A stretch of DNA of 54,523 nucleotides from Trueperaceae bacterium (GCA_011389865.1 JAABTL010000019.1:1-54523), one strand, 5' to 3'; shown: positions 35,708-43,942, numbered from the stretch's first letter. Program-made: numbers and translations. The notes: a model not told the origin generated them from the letters alone.

Positions 35708-35971
35708 TCAGTCGCCATCGGCGGCGTACATCAGCCGCGAAAGGTGCATCGTCCGGAAGGGGAAGGCCCGGAAGGGGTTGAGCACGCGCTCGCGCGCGCG
35801 GCGCGGCGGCCACGGCGAGGCGGGCCGCAGCGGTACCACGCGGATGCCCACGGGGTCGGGCCCCGGCACGCTGGGCGCGACCGGCTCGACCACGAGCGCC
35901 GCCGGCTCTACGGTCGGCGGGGTGGTCGCATCGTTCCACGGGCGGATCCGGAAGGGGACGTGTCCGAGCAT
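35708..35971 (-). CDS. Small Pro/Arg-rich protein of unknown function
   Basis: 87 residues, MLGHVPFRIRPWNDATTPPT at the N-terminus, a Pro/Val-rich middle, and RARERVLNPFRAFPFRTMHL near the end. No Cys, signal or membrane segment. Support for a real gene is the TACCTT only 5 nt before the ATG and the low overlap with anything else. No family recognised. Confidence 0.5.
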   Translation of the reverse strand: MLGHVPFRIRPWNDATTPPTVEPAALVVEPVAPSVPGPDPVGIRVVPLRPASPWPPRRARERVLNPFRAFPFRTMHLSRLMYAADGD

Positions 35972-35976
35972 GCCGC

Positions 35977-35982
35977 AAGGTA
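35977..35982 (-). promoter_or_regulatory. Leaderless-type -10 (TACCTT) of the small Pro/Arg-rich protein
   Basis: Minus-strand TACCTT, 5 nt before the ATG at 35971. Confidence 0.5.
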
Positions 35983-36082
35983 CGCGGCCACCGCTCTCGG
36001 AACTCTCACGCGAGGCAGGGCGGGACGCGCGCCGTCACCGACACCGGCGACGGCGGGCACGAGCCGGCACCGGCACGCGCGC

Positions 36083-36088
36083 TACCCT
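36083..36088 (+). promoter_or_regulatory. Leaderless-type -10 (TACCCT) of the MOSC gene
   Basis: TACCCT, 6 nt, ATG at 36095; no Shine-Dalgarno. Confidence 0.6.
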
Positions 36089-36094
36089 GGTCGC

Positions 36095-36649
36095 ATGCTC
36101 ACCTTCGTCGTGCTGGAGTTGCGCGTCGGCGCCGTCGGTCGCATCGGAGCGGCGGGTCACGCCGAGCCGTCCGCGATCGCCAAGGAGCGCGTGGGGGGCC
36201 CGCTGGCCTTGGGGTCCGCAGGCCTGGTCGGCGACGCCGTGGCCGATCGTCGTCACCACGGTGGCCCCGAGAAGGCCGTGTGCGTCTACCCGGCCGCTCG
36301 CTACGCGGCGTGGGCCGCGCGCTATGGCCGCCCGCTGCCTCGGCCGGCGTTCGGCGAGAACCTGCTGGTCGACGGCGTCACCGAGGACGTCGTGCGCGTC
36401 GGCGACGTCTTCGCGCTCGGCGGTGCCGAGGTCGAGGTCAGCCAGCCCCGGATCCCATGTGCCAAGCCCGCCGCCTTCACCGGCGAGGCGCGGCTCACGC
36501 GTGACCTGGTCGAGACCGGGTGGACGGGCTGGTACCTGCGCGTGCTGCGGCCCGGGCCGGTCGCCGAGGGCGACGTGGGGCGTCTGCTGCGCCGGCGCGA
36601 CGGCGCCGCGACCGTCGCCGAGCTCAACGCCGCGCGCCGCGCGCGCTGA
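36095..36649 (+). CDS. MOSC domain protein (YiiM-like)
   Basis: 184 residues, a stand-alone MOSC domain. Seen: GLVGDAVADRRHHGGPEKAVCVYP (in parts GDAVADRRHHGGPEKA), FGENLLVDGVTEDVVRVGDVF, and the conserved Cys in SQPRIPCAKPA that would bind the sulfur of the molybdenum cofactor. Members reduce N-hydroxylated or thiol-linked substrates using Moco. No Moco synthesis genes lie nearby. Convergent with the EamA transporter. Confidence 0.88.
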   Translation: MLTFVVLELRVGAVGRIGAAGHAEPSAIAKERVGGPLALGSAGLVGDAVADRRHHGGPEKAVCVYPAARYAAWAARYGRPLPRPAFGENLLVDGVTEDVVRVGDVFALGGAEVEVSQPRIPCAKPAAFTGEARLTRDLVETGWTGWYLRVLRPGPVAEGDVGRLLRRRDGAATVAELNAARRAR

Positions 36650-36660
36650 CGGTCCCGCGA

Positions 36661-36721
36661 CCCGCGCGCGCTGGATGCCGCGCGACCCGCGCGCGCCGGA
36701 TGCCGCGCGACCCGCGCGCGC
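36661..36721. repeat. 25-bp tandem repeat, two and a half copies
   Basis: The unit CCCGCGCGCG-C(T/C)GGATGCCGCGCGA occurs at 36661-36685 and 36686-36710 with one change, then a half copy. It fills the space between the convergent MOSC and EamA genes. Internal GCGCGC stretches allow hairpins, so it may end transcription from both sides. Confidence 0.8.
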
Positions 36722-36722
36722 C

Positions 36723-37598
36723 TCAGCCACGGCTGAGCAGCACCACGCCCGCCACCATCGCGGCCGCCGCGATCAGCCGCCGCACGCGCTGCCCCTCGCC
36801 GAGCAGCGACACCCCCAGCCACGCGCCGATCAGGACGCTGATCTCGCGGATGGGCGCCACCAGGCTCACCGGCGCCAGGGTGAAGGCGGTCAGCACCAGC
36901 AGGTAGGCGAACGGGCTGAGCAGCGCGACGGCGAACACCGCGCCGCGGTGCGCGCGCCACACCTGACGCAGGTCGGCGGGGCGTGACAGCGCGAGCGGCG
37001 CCAGCAGGACCACGCGCAGCAGCTCCGACCACCACAGGTAGAGCAGCGGCGGAACGCCCACCAGGGCGACGGCGCGCGCGTCCCACAGCGTGTACGACCC
37101 GATGAACGCCGCGGTGACGGCGCCCCACGCCAGCCCCGGGGCCAGCCGGCCCAGCGAACCGGCGACCCGCGAGCGCCCCGACGCCAGGGTGATGGTCGCC
37201 ACCACCACCAGCGCGGTACCGGTCAGCGCCAGCCCGCTCGGGCGCTCCCCCAGCCAGACGATCGCGCCCAGCGTCGCCAGCAGCGGCCCGCCGCCGCGGG
37301 CGAGCGGGTACACCAGCGACAGGTCGCCGACGCGGTAGCCACGTTGCAGCGAGAGGAAGTAGCCGATGTGCAGGACCGCGCTGCCGACCACCGCCACTCC
37401 GCCGGCGAGTCCGACCTGGGCGAACGCCAGCCCCCCCTGGGAGATGGCCAGCGGGGCGTAGAGCAGCGCCGTCAGGGCGGAGAACGAGAACACGAAGGCC
37501 GGCCCGCGCGTGGTGGCGCCCGCGCGCTTGGCGAACAGGTTCCAGGTGGCGTGCAGGCTCGCCGACGCGAGCACCAGCGCCAGGGCGAGGGGGCTCAT
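36723..37598 (-). CDS. EamA/DMT family membrane transporter
   Basis: 291 residues with ten predicted membrane helices in two EamA halves: the first starts SPLALALVLASASLHATWNLFAKRAG (HATWN is typical), with LPLARGGGPLLATLGAIVWLGERPS (as YPLARGGGPLLATLGAIVWL); the second has the matching AWGAVTAAFIGSYTLWDA and APIREISVLIGAWLG. Exporters of metabolites or drugs; the substrate is unknown. No clear Shine-Dalgarno or TAnnnT before the ATG at 37598; ilvE ends 57 nt upstream on the same strand, so read-through is likely. Confidence 0.88.
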   Translation of the reverse strand: MSPLALALVLASASLHATWNLFAKRAGATTRGPAFVFSFSALTALLYAPLAISQGGLAFAQVGLAGGVAVVGSAVLHIGYFLSLQRGYRVGDLSLVYPLARGGGPLLATLGAIVWLGERPSGLALTGTALVVVATITLASGRSRVAGSLGRLAPGLAWGAVTAAFIGSYTLWDARAVALVGVPPLLYLWWSELLRVVLLAPLALSRPADLRQVWRAHRGAVFAVALLSPFAYLLVLTAFTLAPVSLVAPIREISVLIGAWLGVSLLGEGQRVRRLIAAAAMVAGVVLLSRG

Positions 37599-37655
37599 GG
37601 GCGCGCTGCCCGGCGGGGCTGGCGACGATCACCCCGCTCGGCGAACGGGCCTCCG

Positions 37656-38612
37656 TCAGCCGCCGACGTAGGTGAGCCAGCGGTCGTACTCGGGCAGCTT
37701 GCCCGTGGTGACCTGCAGGTAGCGCTCGCGCATCGCCAGCGAGTACGGGCCGGCGACGCCCGCGCCGATGGGGCGGCGGTCGATCGACGCGATCGGTGTG
37801 ACCTCCGCGGCGGTGCCGACCATGAACACCTCGTCGGCGGTGTAGAGCTCGTCGCGCACGGCCATCGTGTTCTCGACGCGGGTGCCCATGTCCTTCGCCA
37901 GCTGGATCACCGTGTCGCGGGTGATGCCGCGCAGGTTGACCGAGTGCGCGATCGCGTACAGCGTGCCGTCCTTGAGGAAGAACACGTTCTCGCCCGAGCC
38001 CTCGGCGACGAAGCCCTCCTTGTCGAGCAGCAGCGCCTCGTCGAAGCCGTTCTCGCGCGCCTCCTGGTTGGCCAGCACGGAGTTGACGTAGTTGCCGCCG
38101 GCCTTCGCCTTGGTCGGCAGGATGTCACCCGAGGAGCGGCGCCACGACGAGGTCATCAGCTTGGCGCCCTTGCGCACGGCCTCCTCGCCGAGGTAGACGC
38201 CCCACGGCAGCGTCGCGACCATGAAGTGCAGCAGGTTCTTCGTCGGGTTGATGCCCAGCGACTCCGGCCCGTACCACAGCAGCGGCCGGATGTAGCAGCT
38301 CTTCCGCTCGTTGGCCGCGATCGTCTCGACGATCGCCGCGTCGATCTCCTCGACCGCGATCGTCGGCCGCATGCCGAGGATCTTGGCCGAGTCGAGCAAG
38401 CGCTGGCTGTGCTCGCGCAAGCGGAAGACCGCCGCGCCACGCTCCGTCTCGTAGGCGCGGATGCCCTCGAAGACGCTCGTGCCGTAGTGCATCGCGTGCG
38501 TCAGCACCGACACGGTCGCCTGCTCGTGCGGGACGAGCGAGCCGTCGAGCCAGATGAGGCCGGCATCGAGCGCGCTGGTGGTGGTGGTGTTCGGGCTGGG
38601 GGTCGTCGCCAT
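37656..38612 (-). CDS. ilvE: Branched-chain amino acid aminotransferase
   Basis: 318 residues, fold type IV PLP enzyme. Last step in leucine, isoleucine and valine synthesis. Seen: LTHAMHYGTSVFEGIRAYET, YIRPLLWYG, the PLP lysine in TKAKAGGNYVNSVLA, FVAEGSGENVFFLKDG, GITRDTVIQLA, and VFMVGTAAEVTPI. ATG at 38612 has GGAGGA 8 nt upstream and a TACTGT about 22 nt upstream. The Thr/Ser-rich first 15 residues are extra. Divergent from galE; no T-box or leader ORF is seen. Confidence 0.95.
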   Translation of the reverse strand: MATTPSPNTTTTSALDAGLIWLDGSLVPHEQATVSVLTHAMHYGTSVFEGIRAYETERGAAVFRLREHSQRLLDSAKILGMRPTIAVEEIDAAIVETIAANERKSCYIRPLLWYGPESLGINPTKNLLHFMVATLPWGVYLGEEAVRKGAKLMTSSWRRSSGDILPTKAKAGGNYVNSVLANQEARENGFDEALLLDKEGFVAEGSGENVFFLKDGTLYAIAHSVNLRGITRDTVIQLAKDMGTRVENTMAVRDELYTADEVFMVGTAAEVTPIASIDRRPIGAGVAGPYSLAMRERYLQVTTGKLPEYDRWLTYVGG

Positions 38613-38633
38613 CGAGTGTTCCTCCGATGCCCC

Positions 38634-38639
38634 ACAGTA
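38634..38639 (-). promoter_or_regulatory. Candidate -10 (TACTGT) of ilvE
   Basis: Minus-strand TACTGT; start near 38627, leaving a 15-nt leader with GGAGGA. Confidence 0.45.
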
Positions 38640-38706
38640 TGTCAGGGCCGCGGCCGCTGGGCATCGTCTGGCGTGTGGCGGTCGTGGCGGGCGCCGGCAG
38701 GCGCGG

Positions 38707-38712
38707 TAGCAT
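38707..38712 (+). promoter_or_regulatory. Candidate -10 (TAGCAT) of galE
   Basis: TAGCAT 50 nt before the galE ATG; the leader contains GGGGGAGG. Confidence 0.4.
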
Positions 38713-38762
38713 CGCTGGGCCGCGCGCCTCCCCGCCCGGAGCGCCGCGCGGGGGAGGTCACG

Positions 38763-39743
38763 ATGAACGTCCTCGTCACCGGCGGCGCCGGCTACGTCGG
38801 CTCGATCACCAGCGAGGCGCTCCTGGCGCGGGGCCATCGGGTGGTGGTGGTCGACGACCTGCGCACGGGCCACCGCGACGCCGTGCCCGAGGGCGCCGCC
38901 TTCGTGCTGGCGGACGTGGCGGACGCCGAGCTCGTCGGCTACGCCCTCGAGGAGCACCGGGTGGAGGCGATCCTCCACTTCGCGGCCTCCTCGCTGGTCG
39001 GCGAGTCGATGGCCGCACCGCTCGACTACTTCGACAACAACGTCAGCGGCGCCCTGAGGCTGTGGCGCACGGCCCTGCGGCACGGCGTCCGGCGCGTGGT
39101 GGTGTCGTCGACGGCCGCCCTCTACGGCACCCCCGACGAGGTGCCCATCCCGGAGACCGCCCGGCTCGCGCCGGAGAGCGTGTACGGGGAGACGAAGCTG
39201 CAGCTCGAGCGCGCGCTGCAGTGGCTGGCGACCACCGCCGGGGTCGGCTCGGTGGCGCTGCGCTACTTCAACGCCGCCGGCGCCTCGCCCACCCGCGGCG
39301 AGGACCACCGGCCCGAGACCCACCTCATCCCCATCGTGCTGGAGGCGGCCGCGGGCCGGCGGCCGAAGGTCGCCGTGTTCGGCGACGACTACCCCACGCC
39401 GGACGGCACCGCCGTGCGCGACTACGTCCACGTCGAGGACCTCGCCGCCGCCCACGTGCGGGCGCTGGAGATCCTCGAGCCCGGGGTGGCGCGCGCCTTC
39501 AACCTCGGCAACGGCCAGGGCTACTCGGTCCGCCAGGTGATCGACGTCGCCCGCGAGGTCACGGGTCGCGACATCGTCGCCGAGACCTCGCCGCGGCGCG
39601 CCGGGGACCCGCCCGTGCTCGTGGCGGACGCCGCCGCGGCCCGCCGCGACCTCGACTGGACGCCCCGCCACCCCGACCTGCGCGACATCGTCGCGACCGC
39701 CTGGGACTGGCACCGGGCGAACCCCGAGGGCTACGGCGCCTGA
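38763..39743 (+). CDS. galE: UDP-glucose 4-epimerase
   Basis: 326 residues, extended SDR. NAD-binding GGAGYVGS at residues 7-14, ILHFAASSLVGESMAAPLDYF, Ser in VVSSTAALYGTP, catalytic YGETK (SVYGETKLQLE), NAAGASPTRGEDHRPETHL, and NLGNGQGYSVRQV. Interconverts UDP-glucose and UDP-galactose for cell-surface sugars. ATG at 38763 has GGGGAGG 7 nt upstream. No other sugar-nucleotide genes are adjacent. Confidence 0.93.
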   Translation: MNVLVTGGAGYVGSITSEALLARGHRVVVVDDLRTGHRDAVPEGAAFVLADVADAELVGYALEEHRVEAILHFAASSLVGESMAAPLDYFDNNVSGALRLWRTALRHGVRRVVVSSTAALYGTPDEVPIPETARLAPESVYGETKLQLERALQWLATTAGVGSVALRYFNAAGASPTRGEDHRPETHLIPIVLEAAAGRRPKVAVFGDDYPTPDGTAVRDYVHVEDLAAAHVRALEILEPGVARAFNLGNGQGYSVRQVIDVAREVTGRDIVAETSPRRAGDPPVLVADAAAARRDLDWTPRHPDLRDIVATAWDWHRANPEGYGA

Positions 39744-39755
39744 GGACGGGGCCCG

Positions 39756-39772
39756 GCGGCGCTCTGCGCCGC
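39756..39772 (+). terminator. Short GC hairpin after galE
   Basis: GCGGCGC-TCT-GCGCCGC, 13 nt after the galE stop, without a T-tract. A second hairpin, GCGACCC-TCATGC-GGGTCGC, lies at about 39953-39972. The 279-nt gap 39744-40022 holds nothing else apart from the next promoter. Confidence 0.35.
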
Positions 39773-39995
39773 ACCGGCGGGGAGCGCCCGCCGGCGGCCA
39801 GCCGCATCCCGCACGCGGTTTCTCTCATGTTGCGCCGTGGTACACGTCTTTCGTTCGGCGCGGTCCGCCGCCTGCGCCCCGCCGTCCGCTTCATGCGCGT
39901 GCGTCCGCTCCGCGCGTGCGCCCGCTGCGCACGCTGCGCGCGCGTCGTGAAGCGACCCTCATGCGGGTCGCATCGGCCACCCACGGTGCCCGTGC

Positions 39996-40001
39996 TACCT
40001 T
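39996..40001 (+). promoter_or_regulatory. Candidate -10 (TACCTT) of the exported protein gene
   Basis: TACCTT; start near 40008, leaving a 15-nt leader with GGAG before the ATG at 40023. Confidence 0.45.
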
Positions 40002-40022
40002 GAGCCCACCTTGGAGAGCCCC

Positions 40023-40682
40023 ATGCTTCGACCTCGTCCAGCCTTCGCCCTCACGCTGCTGCTCGCGATCGTCGCGGCCGCGTTCGCCGGGGCCGCCGCC
40101 GCGCAGCAGCAGGTCCGCATCACCGGCGTCCACGTCGACGAGCTGGGCGACCTGCCCGGCGACATGCGCCTCGGCGCCTTCGCGGTCGAGCGCGGCATCG
40201 CCGCCGAGGAGGAGATCACCTCGGTGCGCATGGTGGCCGGCACGTTCGACCTGGCGATCACCGACGCCGTGCCCGACGACCGCTACCTCCGACCCCTGCT
40301 CAGCGGCTCTTTCCCGCTCGCGTTCATGATCGGCAACGAGTTCGTGGTCGACCGCGAGGGCGTGCGCTACGCCGTCGCCGTGTTGCACCCCTACCAGGAT
40401 CGCTGCGGCAGCGACGCGTTCGATCCGCTGCGCGACGTGCGTTACGCCAGCACGATCCCCGAGCTCCCCGACTTCGCCGGCTTCTACAACCTCGTCTACG
40501 TCAGCGATGCGATCGTGCTGCAAGCGACCGCCGCCGAGTTCCCACTGCAGCGCGGCTGGAACCTGGTGCTCAGCCGCTTCGACGGCGGGCGCCTGGTGTA
40601 CGAGGTCGCGACGACCGTCGAGCTCGTCGTCGTCACGACGGGACCGACGAGCAACGTGCAAGACCTCCTGCCCTGCCCGTGA
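40023..40682 (+). CDS. Predicted secreted protein of unknown function
   Basis: 219 residues. Signal peptide MLRPRPAFALTLLLAIVAAA followed by FAGAAAAQQ, with a probable cleavage after AAA near residue 26. The mature part is beta-rich (QQVRITGVHVDELGDLPGDM) with two Cys (in YQDRCGSDAF and the C-terminal LLPCP). The ATG at 40023 has GGAG 7 nt upstream, preferred to a TTG at 40011. I recognise no family. Confidence 0.7.
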   Translation: MLRPRPAFALTLLLAIVAAAFAGAAAAQQQVRITGVHVDELGDLPGDMRLGAFAVERGIAAEEEITSVRMVAGTFDLAITDAVPDDRYLRPLLSGSFPLAFMIGNEFVVDREGVRYAVAVLHPYQDRCGSDAFDPLRDVRYASTIPELPDFAGFYNLVYVSDAIVLQATAAEFPLQRGWNLVLSRFDGGRLVYEVATTVELVVVTTGPTSNVQDLLPCP

Positions 40683-40748
40683 GCACCAAGGCGGCCCGGC
40701 GTCGGCCGTGAAGGACGGCGGCCTCGGCGGCCGTGGCATCATGGCGAC

Positions 40749-41222
40749 ATGGAACGCATCGATGGCCGCGCAGACGGCGCCGGACTCCGCGTCGGGCTGG
40801 TCGCGGCCCGCTTCAACGACCTGATCGTCGACCGCCTCCTCGAGGGCGCCTTGGGCGCCCTGCGGCAACACGCCGTGGACGACGACGACATCGTCGTCGT
40901 GCGCGTGCCCGGTGCGGTCGAGGTGCCGCTGCTGGCGCAGGTGCTGGCGGACCGCGACGACATCGACGCCGTGGTGGCGCTCGGTTGCGTCATCCGCGGC
41001 AGCACCAGCCACTACGACTACGTGTGCTCGATGGTGGCCAGCGGCATCACCCGCGTCACCCTCGACGCCTCCAAGCCCGTGATCTTCGGGGTGCTCACGA
41101 CCGAGAACCTCGAGCAGGCCTTCGATCGCGCCGGCGGCAAGCTCGGCAACAAGGGGGCGGAGGCCGCGGCGGCCGCCATCCTGACCACCACGGCGTTGCG
41201 CGCCGCGCGCGCGCACGCCTGA
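40749..41222 (+). CDS. ribH: 6,7-dimethyl-8-ribityllumazine synthase
   Basis: 157 residues. Condenses DHBP with the ribitylaminopyrimidine, supplying RibE. Seen: VGLVAARFNDLIVDRLLEGA, VPGAVEVPLLAQVLA, ALGCVIRGSTSHYDYVCSM (with catalytic His), PVIFGVLTTENLEQAFDRAG and the closing GNKGAEAAAAAI. Found 22 kb from ribD-ribE-ribBA and with no RFN element; a CATCAT lies 6 nt before the ATG, so it may be leaderless and outside FMN control. Confidence 0.94.
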   Translation: MERIDGRADGAGLRVGLVAARFNDLIVDRLLEGALGALRQHAVDDDDIVVVRVPGAVEVPLLAQVLADRDDIDAVVALGCVIRGSTSHYDYVCSMVASGITRVTLDASKPVIFGVLTTENLEQAFDRAGGKLGNKGAEAAAAAILTTTALRAARAHA

Positions 41223-41249
41223 CCGGCGCCGTCCGACCTTAGGAGTCCC

Positions 41250-42029
41250 ATGCGTCCTTGGCAATGGCTCGTCCCCGTCACCACCTTCGCGACGATCGCC
41301 GTGAACGGCCTGGCGAACGCGCTCCCGATCGCGGGGCGGCTCACCGGCGAGATCTCCGATTCGTTCCCGGTCGTGATCACGCCCGCGGGTTACGTCTTCG
41401 CCATCTGGGGCGTCATCTACCTCGGGCTGGCCGCGTACGCCGTGTGGCAGGCGCTGCCCGCCCAGGCGTCCAACCGTCGCGCGCGGGCGATCGCCGTGCC
41501 GGTGGCGATCGGCAACCTCGCGAACCTGGTGTGGATCCTGCTGTGGCACCACCTCTGGATCGGCACCAGCCTCGTCGCGATGCTCGTGCTGCTGGTCACG
41601 CTGATGCTCGTCTATCTCCGCCTGCGCCCGCTGCCGGGCACCGGCGCCGCCGTCGGCGAGGTCACGCGGGCCGAGCGCCTTCTCGCCCGCGGCACCTTCT
41701 CCGTCTACCTCGGCTGGATCACCGTCGCCACCGTCGCCAACGTGACCATCACGCTGTGGGACGCCGGCGCCCAGCAGCGCCTGCTCGGTCTCCCACCCCA
41801 GGTCTGGGGCGTCGTCACCCTGCTGGTCGCCACCGCCATCGGGGCCCGCATGCTGCTGCGCTACCGCGACCTGGCGTACGCGGCGGTGCTGGTGTGGGCG
41901 TTCGTCGGCATCGTGATCGCGCAGTCGTCGTCGGTGTTCGTCGCGGCGACCGCCGTCGTCGGCGCGCTGGTGCTGGTCTTCCTCGCGCTCCCCCTGCTGC
42001 AGCGTCCGAAGGGGGCCGCCACGGCGTGA
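41250..42029 (+). CDS. Tryptophan-rich sensory protein / TspO-like membrane protein
   Basis: 259 residues with seven or so membrane helices. The N-terminal part matches the long TspO/MBR-related family: GLANALPIAGRLTGEISDSF and TPAGYVFAIWGVIYLGLAAY (APAGYxFxIWxxIY pattern), with many Trp at helix ends (LVWILLWHHLWIG). May bind tetrapyrroles or lipids. ATG at 41250 has TTAGGAG 5 nt upstream. The stop overlaps the next GTG (GTGA). Confidence 0.8.
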   Translation: MRPWQWLVPVTTFATIAVNGLANALPIAGRLTGEISDSFPVVITPAGYVFAIWGVIYLGLAAYAVWQALPAQASNRRARAIAVPVAIGNLANLVWILLWHHLWIGTSLVAMLVLLVTLMLVYLRLRPLPGTGAAVGEVTRAERLLARGTFSVYLGWITVATVANVTITLWDAGAQQRLLGLPPQVWGVVTLLVATAIGARMLLRYRDLAYAAVLVWAFVGIVIAQSSSVFVAATAVVGALVLVFLALPLLQRPKGAATA

Positions 42030-42415
42030 GCGACGAACCACGACGCTCGTACACCGGCCGGGAGATCGTCCTCGAGTTCTTTCCCGCCACCTCCGACCGG
42101 TTGATCCCCAAGTCCAGCGCCTACACCGTCGAGCGGGATTCCGAGGACGCGGGCGTGGTGGTGCGCGAGCGCGGCAATGGCCGCGAGTTGCTGCGGCTCG
42201 CTCCGGTCGAGCGCCACAACCGGCGTTCCCTGCAACTCTGCTGCGATCTGTGCCACTGGTCGGGCAACTCGCGCGACCTCCGCTTCCTGCGGGCCGAGGT
42301 GCCGGGCGCCGAGGGCCGGCGCTGGCGCTACCTCACCGCCTGCGTCGACGTCGAGGCCTGCGACGCCCGGCGGCTGGACGACGCCCGCATCGACCGGCTC
42401 CTGACGCATGACTGA
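42026..42415 (+). CDS. FBP-like treble-clef zinc-finger protein
   Basis: 129 residues. The segment RHNRRSLQLCCDLCHWSG resembles the FusB/FBP C-terminal Zn-finger (RHNR..QLCDxCH), and further Cys in LTACVDVEACDARRLDD would complete a four-Cys site. FusB proteins bind EF-G and rescue it from fusidic acid; actinobacterial FBP proteins are stand-alone relatives. The N-terminal part is short, so it is a reduced version. GTG overlaps the TspO-like stop, and the 3' end overlaps the SDR start by 8 nt. Confidence 0.55.
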   Translation: MSDEPRRSYTGREIVLEFFPATSDRLIPKSSAYTVERDSEDAGVVVRERGNGRELLRLAPVERHNRRSLQLCCDLCHWSGNSRDLRFLRAEVPGAEGRRWRYLTACVDVEACDARRLDDARIDRLLTHD

Positions 42416-43178
42416 CCCCGCCCACGTCACCCTCGTGGCCGGCGGTGCGCAAGGCATCGGCCGGGCCGTCACCGCAGAGCGGCTGGTGGCGGGCGGCGCG
42501 GTCGTCGCGCTGGACGTGGACCCGCTGGCGCTCGACGACCTGGCGGCGTGGGCCGCCGAGACGGACCGCGGCGACCGGCTCGCCACGGTCGCCGGCGACG
42601 TCGCCGACGAGGGCGACGTCGGCCGCAGCGTGGCGCGCGCGATCGAGGGCTTCGGGCGCCTCGACGCCGTCGTCGCCGTGGCCGGGATCTCCGCGTTCGT
42701 CCCGCTGAGCGACCTCGAGCCCGCCACCTGGCGGCGCGTGCTCGACGTCAACCTGACCGGCACCTACCTGCTGGCGCGGGCGGCGGCGCCGCATCTCGCG
42801 GCGGCGCGCGGCGCGATCGTCACGATCGGCAGCACCCGCGCGCATCAGAGCGAGCCGCACGGCGAGGCGTACGCGGCCTCCAAGGGCGGCCTGCTCGCGC
42901 TGACCCACGCCCTGGCCGTCAGCCTCGGCCCCGCCGTGCGCGTCAACGCCGTCAGCCCCGGCTGGATCGAGGTGCGCGATCGGCGCCGGCGCGGCGCCGA
43001 GCAGGCCGTCGTGCACAGCGACGCCGACCGCGATCAGCATCCCGTGGGGCGCGTCGGCGTCCCCGAGGACGTGGCGGCGGCGGTCGCCTACCTGCTGTCG
43101 CCCGCGGCCGGCTTCGTGACCGGTCAGGAGATCGTCGTCGACGGCGGCATGAGCGTGCGCATGCGCTACGTGCCGTGA
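42408..43178 (+). CDS. Short-chain dehydrogenase/reductase
   Basis: 256 residues, classical SDR. Cofactor motif GGAQGIG at residues 12-18 (the first Gly of the usual TGxxxGxG is preceded by Ala, AGGAQGIG), AVAGISAF in place of NNAG, LDVNLTGTYLLARAAAPHL with the catalytic Asn, TIGSTRAHQSEPHGEAYAAS with Ser and Tyr of the YxxxK motif, SPGWIEV, and the closing TGQEIVVDGGMS. Substrate unknown. Overlaps the zinc-finger gene by 8 nt, so in the same operon. Confidence 0.9.
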   Translation: MTDPAHVTLVAGGAQGIGRAVTAERLVAGGAVVALDVDPLALDDLAAWAAETDRGDRLATVAGDVADEGDVGRSVARAIEGFGRLDAVVAVAGISAFVPLSDLEPATWRRVLDVNLTGTYLLARAAAPHLAAARGAIVTIGSTRAHQSEPHGEAYAASKGGLLALTHALAVSLGPAVRVNAVSPGWIEVRDRRRRGAEQAVVHSDADRDQHPVGRVGVPEDVAAAVAYLLSPAAGFVTGQEIVVDGGMSVRMRYVP

Positions 43179-43228
43179 GGCCCTTCGTTCGCGCCGGGTC
43201 GGCCGGCCGCCCCGCGCCGGCACCGCGA

Positions 43229-43234
43229 TAGGCT
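43229..43234 (+). promoter_or_regulatory. Leaderless-type -10 (TAGGCT) of the DUF6483-like gene
   Basis: TAGGCT, 5 nt, ATG at 43240; no Shine-Dalgarno. Confidence 0.6.
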
Positions 43235-43239
43235 GGCGC

Positions 43240-43938
43240 ATGCCGATCGAAGACGACCTGGTCCAGCGCACGCTCGCCGAGCTGTCGGCCGCCCTGGTGC
43301 GGCTCGAGCGGCGGCCCGAACCCGCGGCCGTCGACGCGGCGCGCGAGCTGCTCGACCGCGCCTACCGCCGGCACCTCGGGGTGGCCGGCGAGGTCGTGCG
43401 CCGGCTCCCTAGCGACCAGCTCCTGGCGGTCATCTCCACCACCGGACGCGTCGACGGCGAGCGCGCGTTCCTCACCGCCGCGCTGATCGAGGTCGATGCG
43501 GCGATGCCGGGCGGCGGGACTGGGCCGGTCGCCGAGGCCTCACCGGCGGTCCTCGACGGCGGCCCTACGCGGGCGGCGCTGCTGCGGCTGCGGGCCCTCG
43601 ACCTCTACACGGAGGCGGGTGCCGCCAGGGTCGGGGTCGCCGACCTGCCCGAACGCGTTCGGCGCCTGCGCGCCGCCCTGCTCGAGCACGTGCTGCCCGA
43701 GGCCAGCTACGGGCGCCTGTTGCGCTTCTTCGTGCACGAGGGACGCTTCGCGGCCGCCGAGGACCTGCTGTTCGAGTGGCTCGAGGAGCACGGCGCCACC
43801 GCCGATCTGCGCGCGGCCGGCGAGGGCCTCTACGACGATCTCGAGGCCGAGTCGGACGAGCGCCTGCTCGCGGGGGAGTTGCCGCGCGACGAGCTCGCCG
43901 AGGGGCGCGCGATGTTCCGGCGCAGCTGCGCCGGCTGA
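43240..43938 (+). CDS. DUF6483-like helical protein
   Basis: 232 residues, all-helical. The N-terminal EDDLVQRTLAELSAALVRLE and the repeat-like YGRLLRFFVHEGRFAAAEDL match what I recall of DUF6483, whose members carry a YxxLxxYY...G...AEDxLFELLE motif resembling a TPR pair; here AEDLLFEWLEEHG follows. No catalytic motif, signal or membrane helix. Its own leaderless-type promoter and the next gene's promoter (gap 15 nt) suggest separate transcripts. Confidence 0.55.
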   Translation: MPIEDDLVQRTLAELSAALVRLERRPEPAAVDAARELLDRAYRRHLGVAGEVVRRLPSDQLLAVISTTGRVDGERAFLTAALIEVDAAMPGGGTGPVAEASPAVLDGGPTRAALLRLRALDLYTEAGAARVGVADLPERVRRLRAALLEHVLPEASYGRLLRFFVHEGRFAAAEDLLFEWLEEHGATADLRAAGEGLYDDLEAESDERLLAGELPRDELAEGRAMFRRSCAG

Positions 43939-43942
43939 GCGG

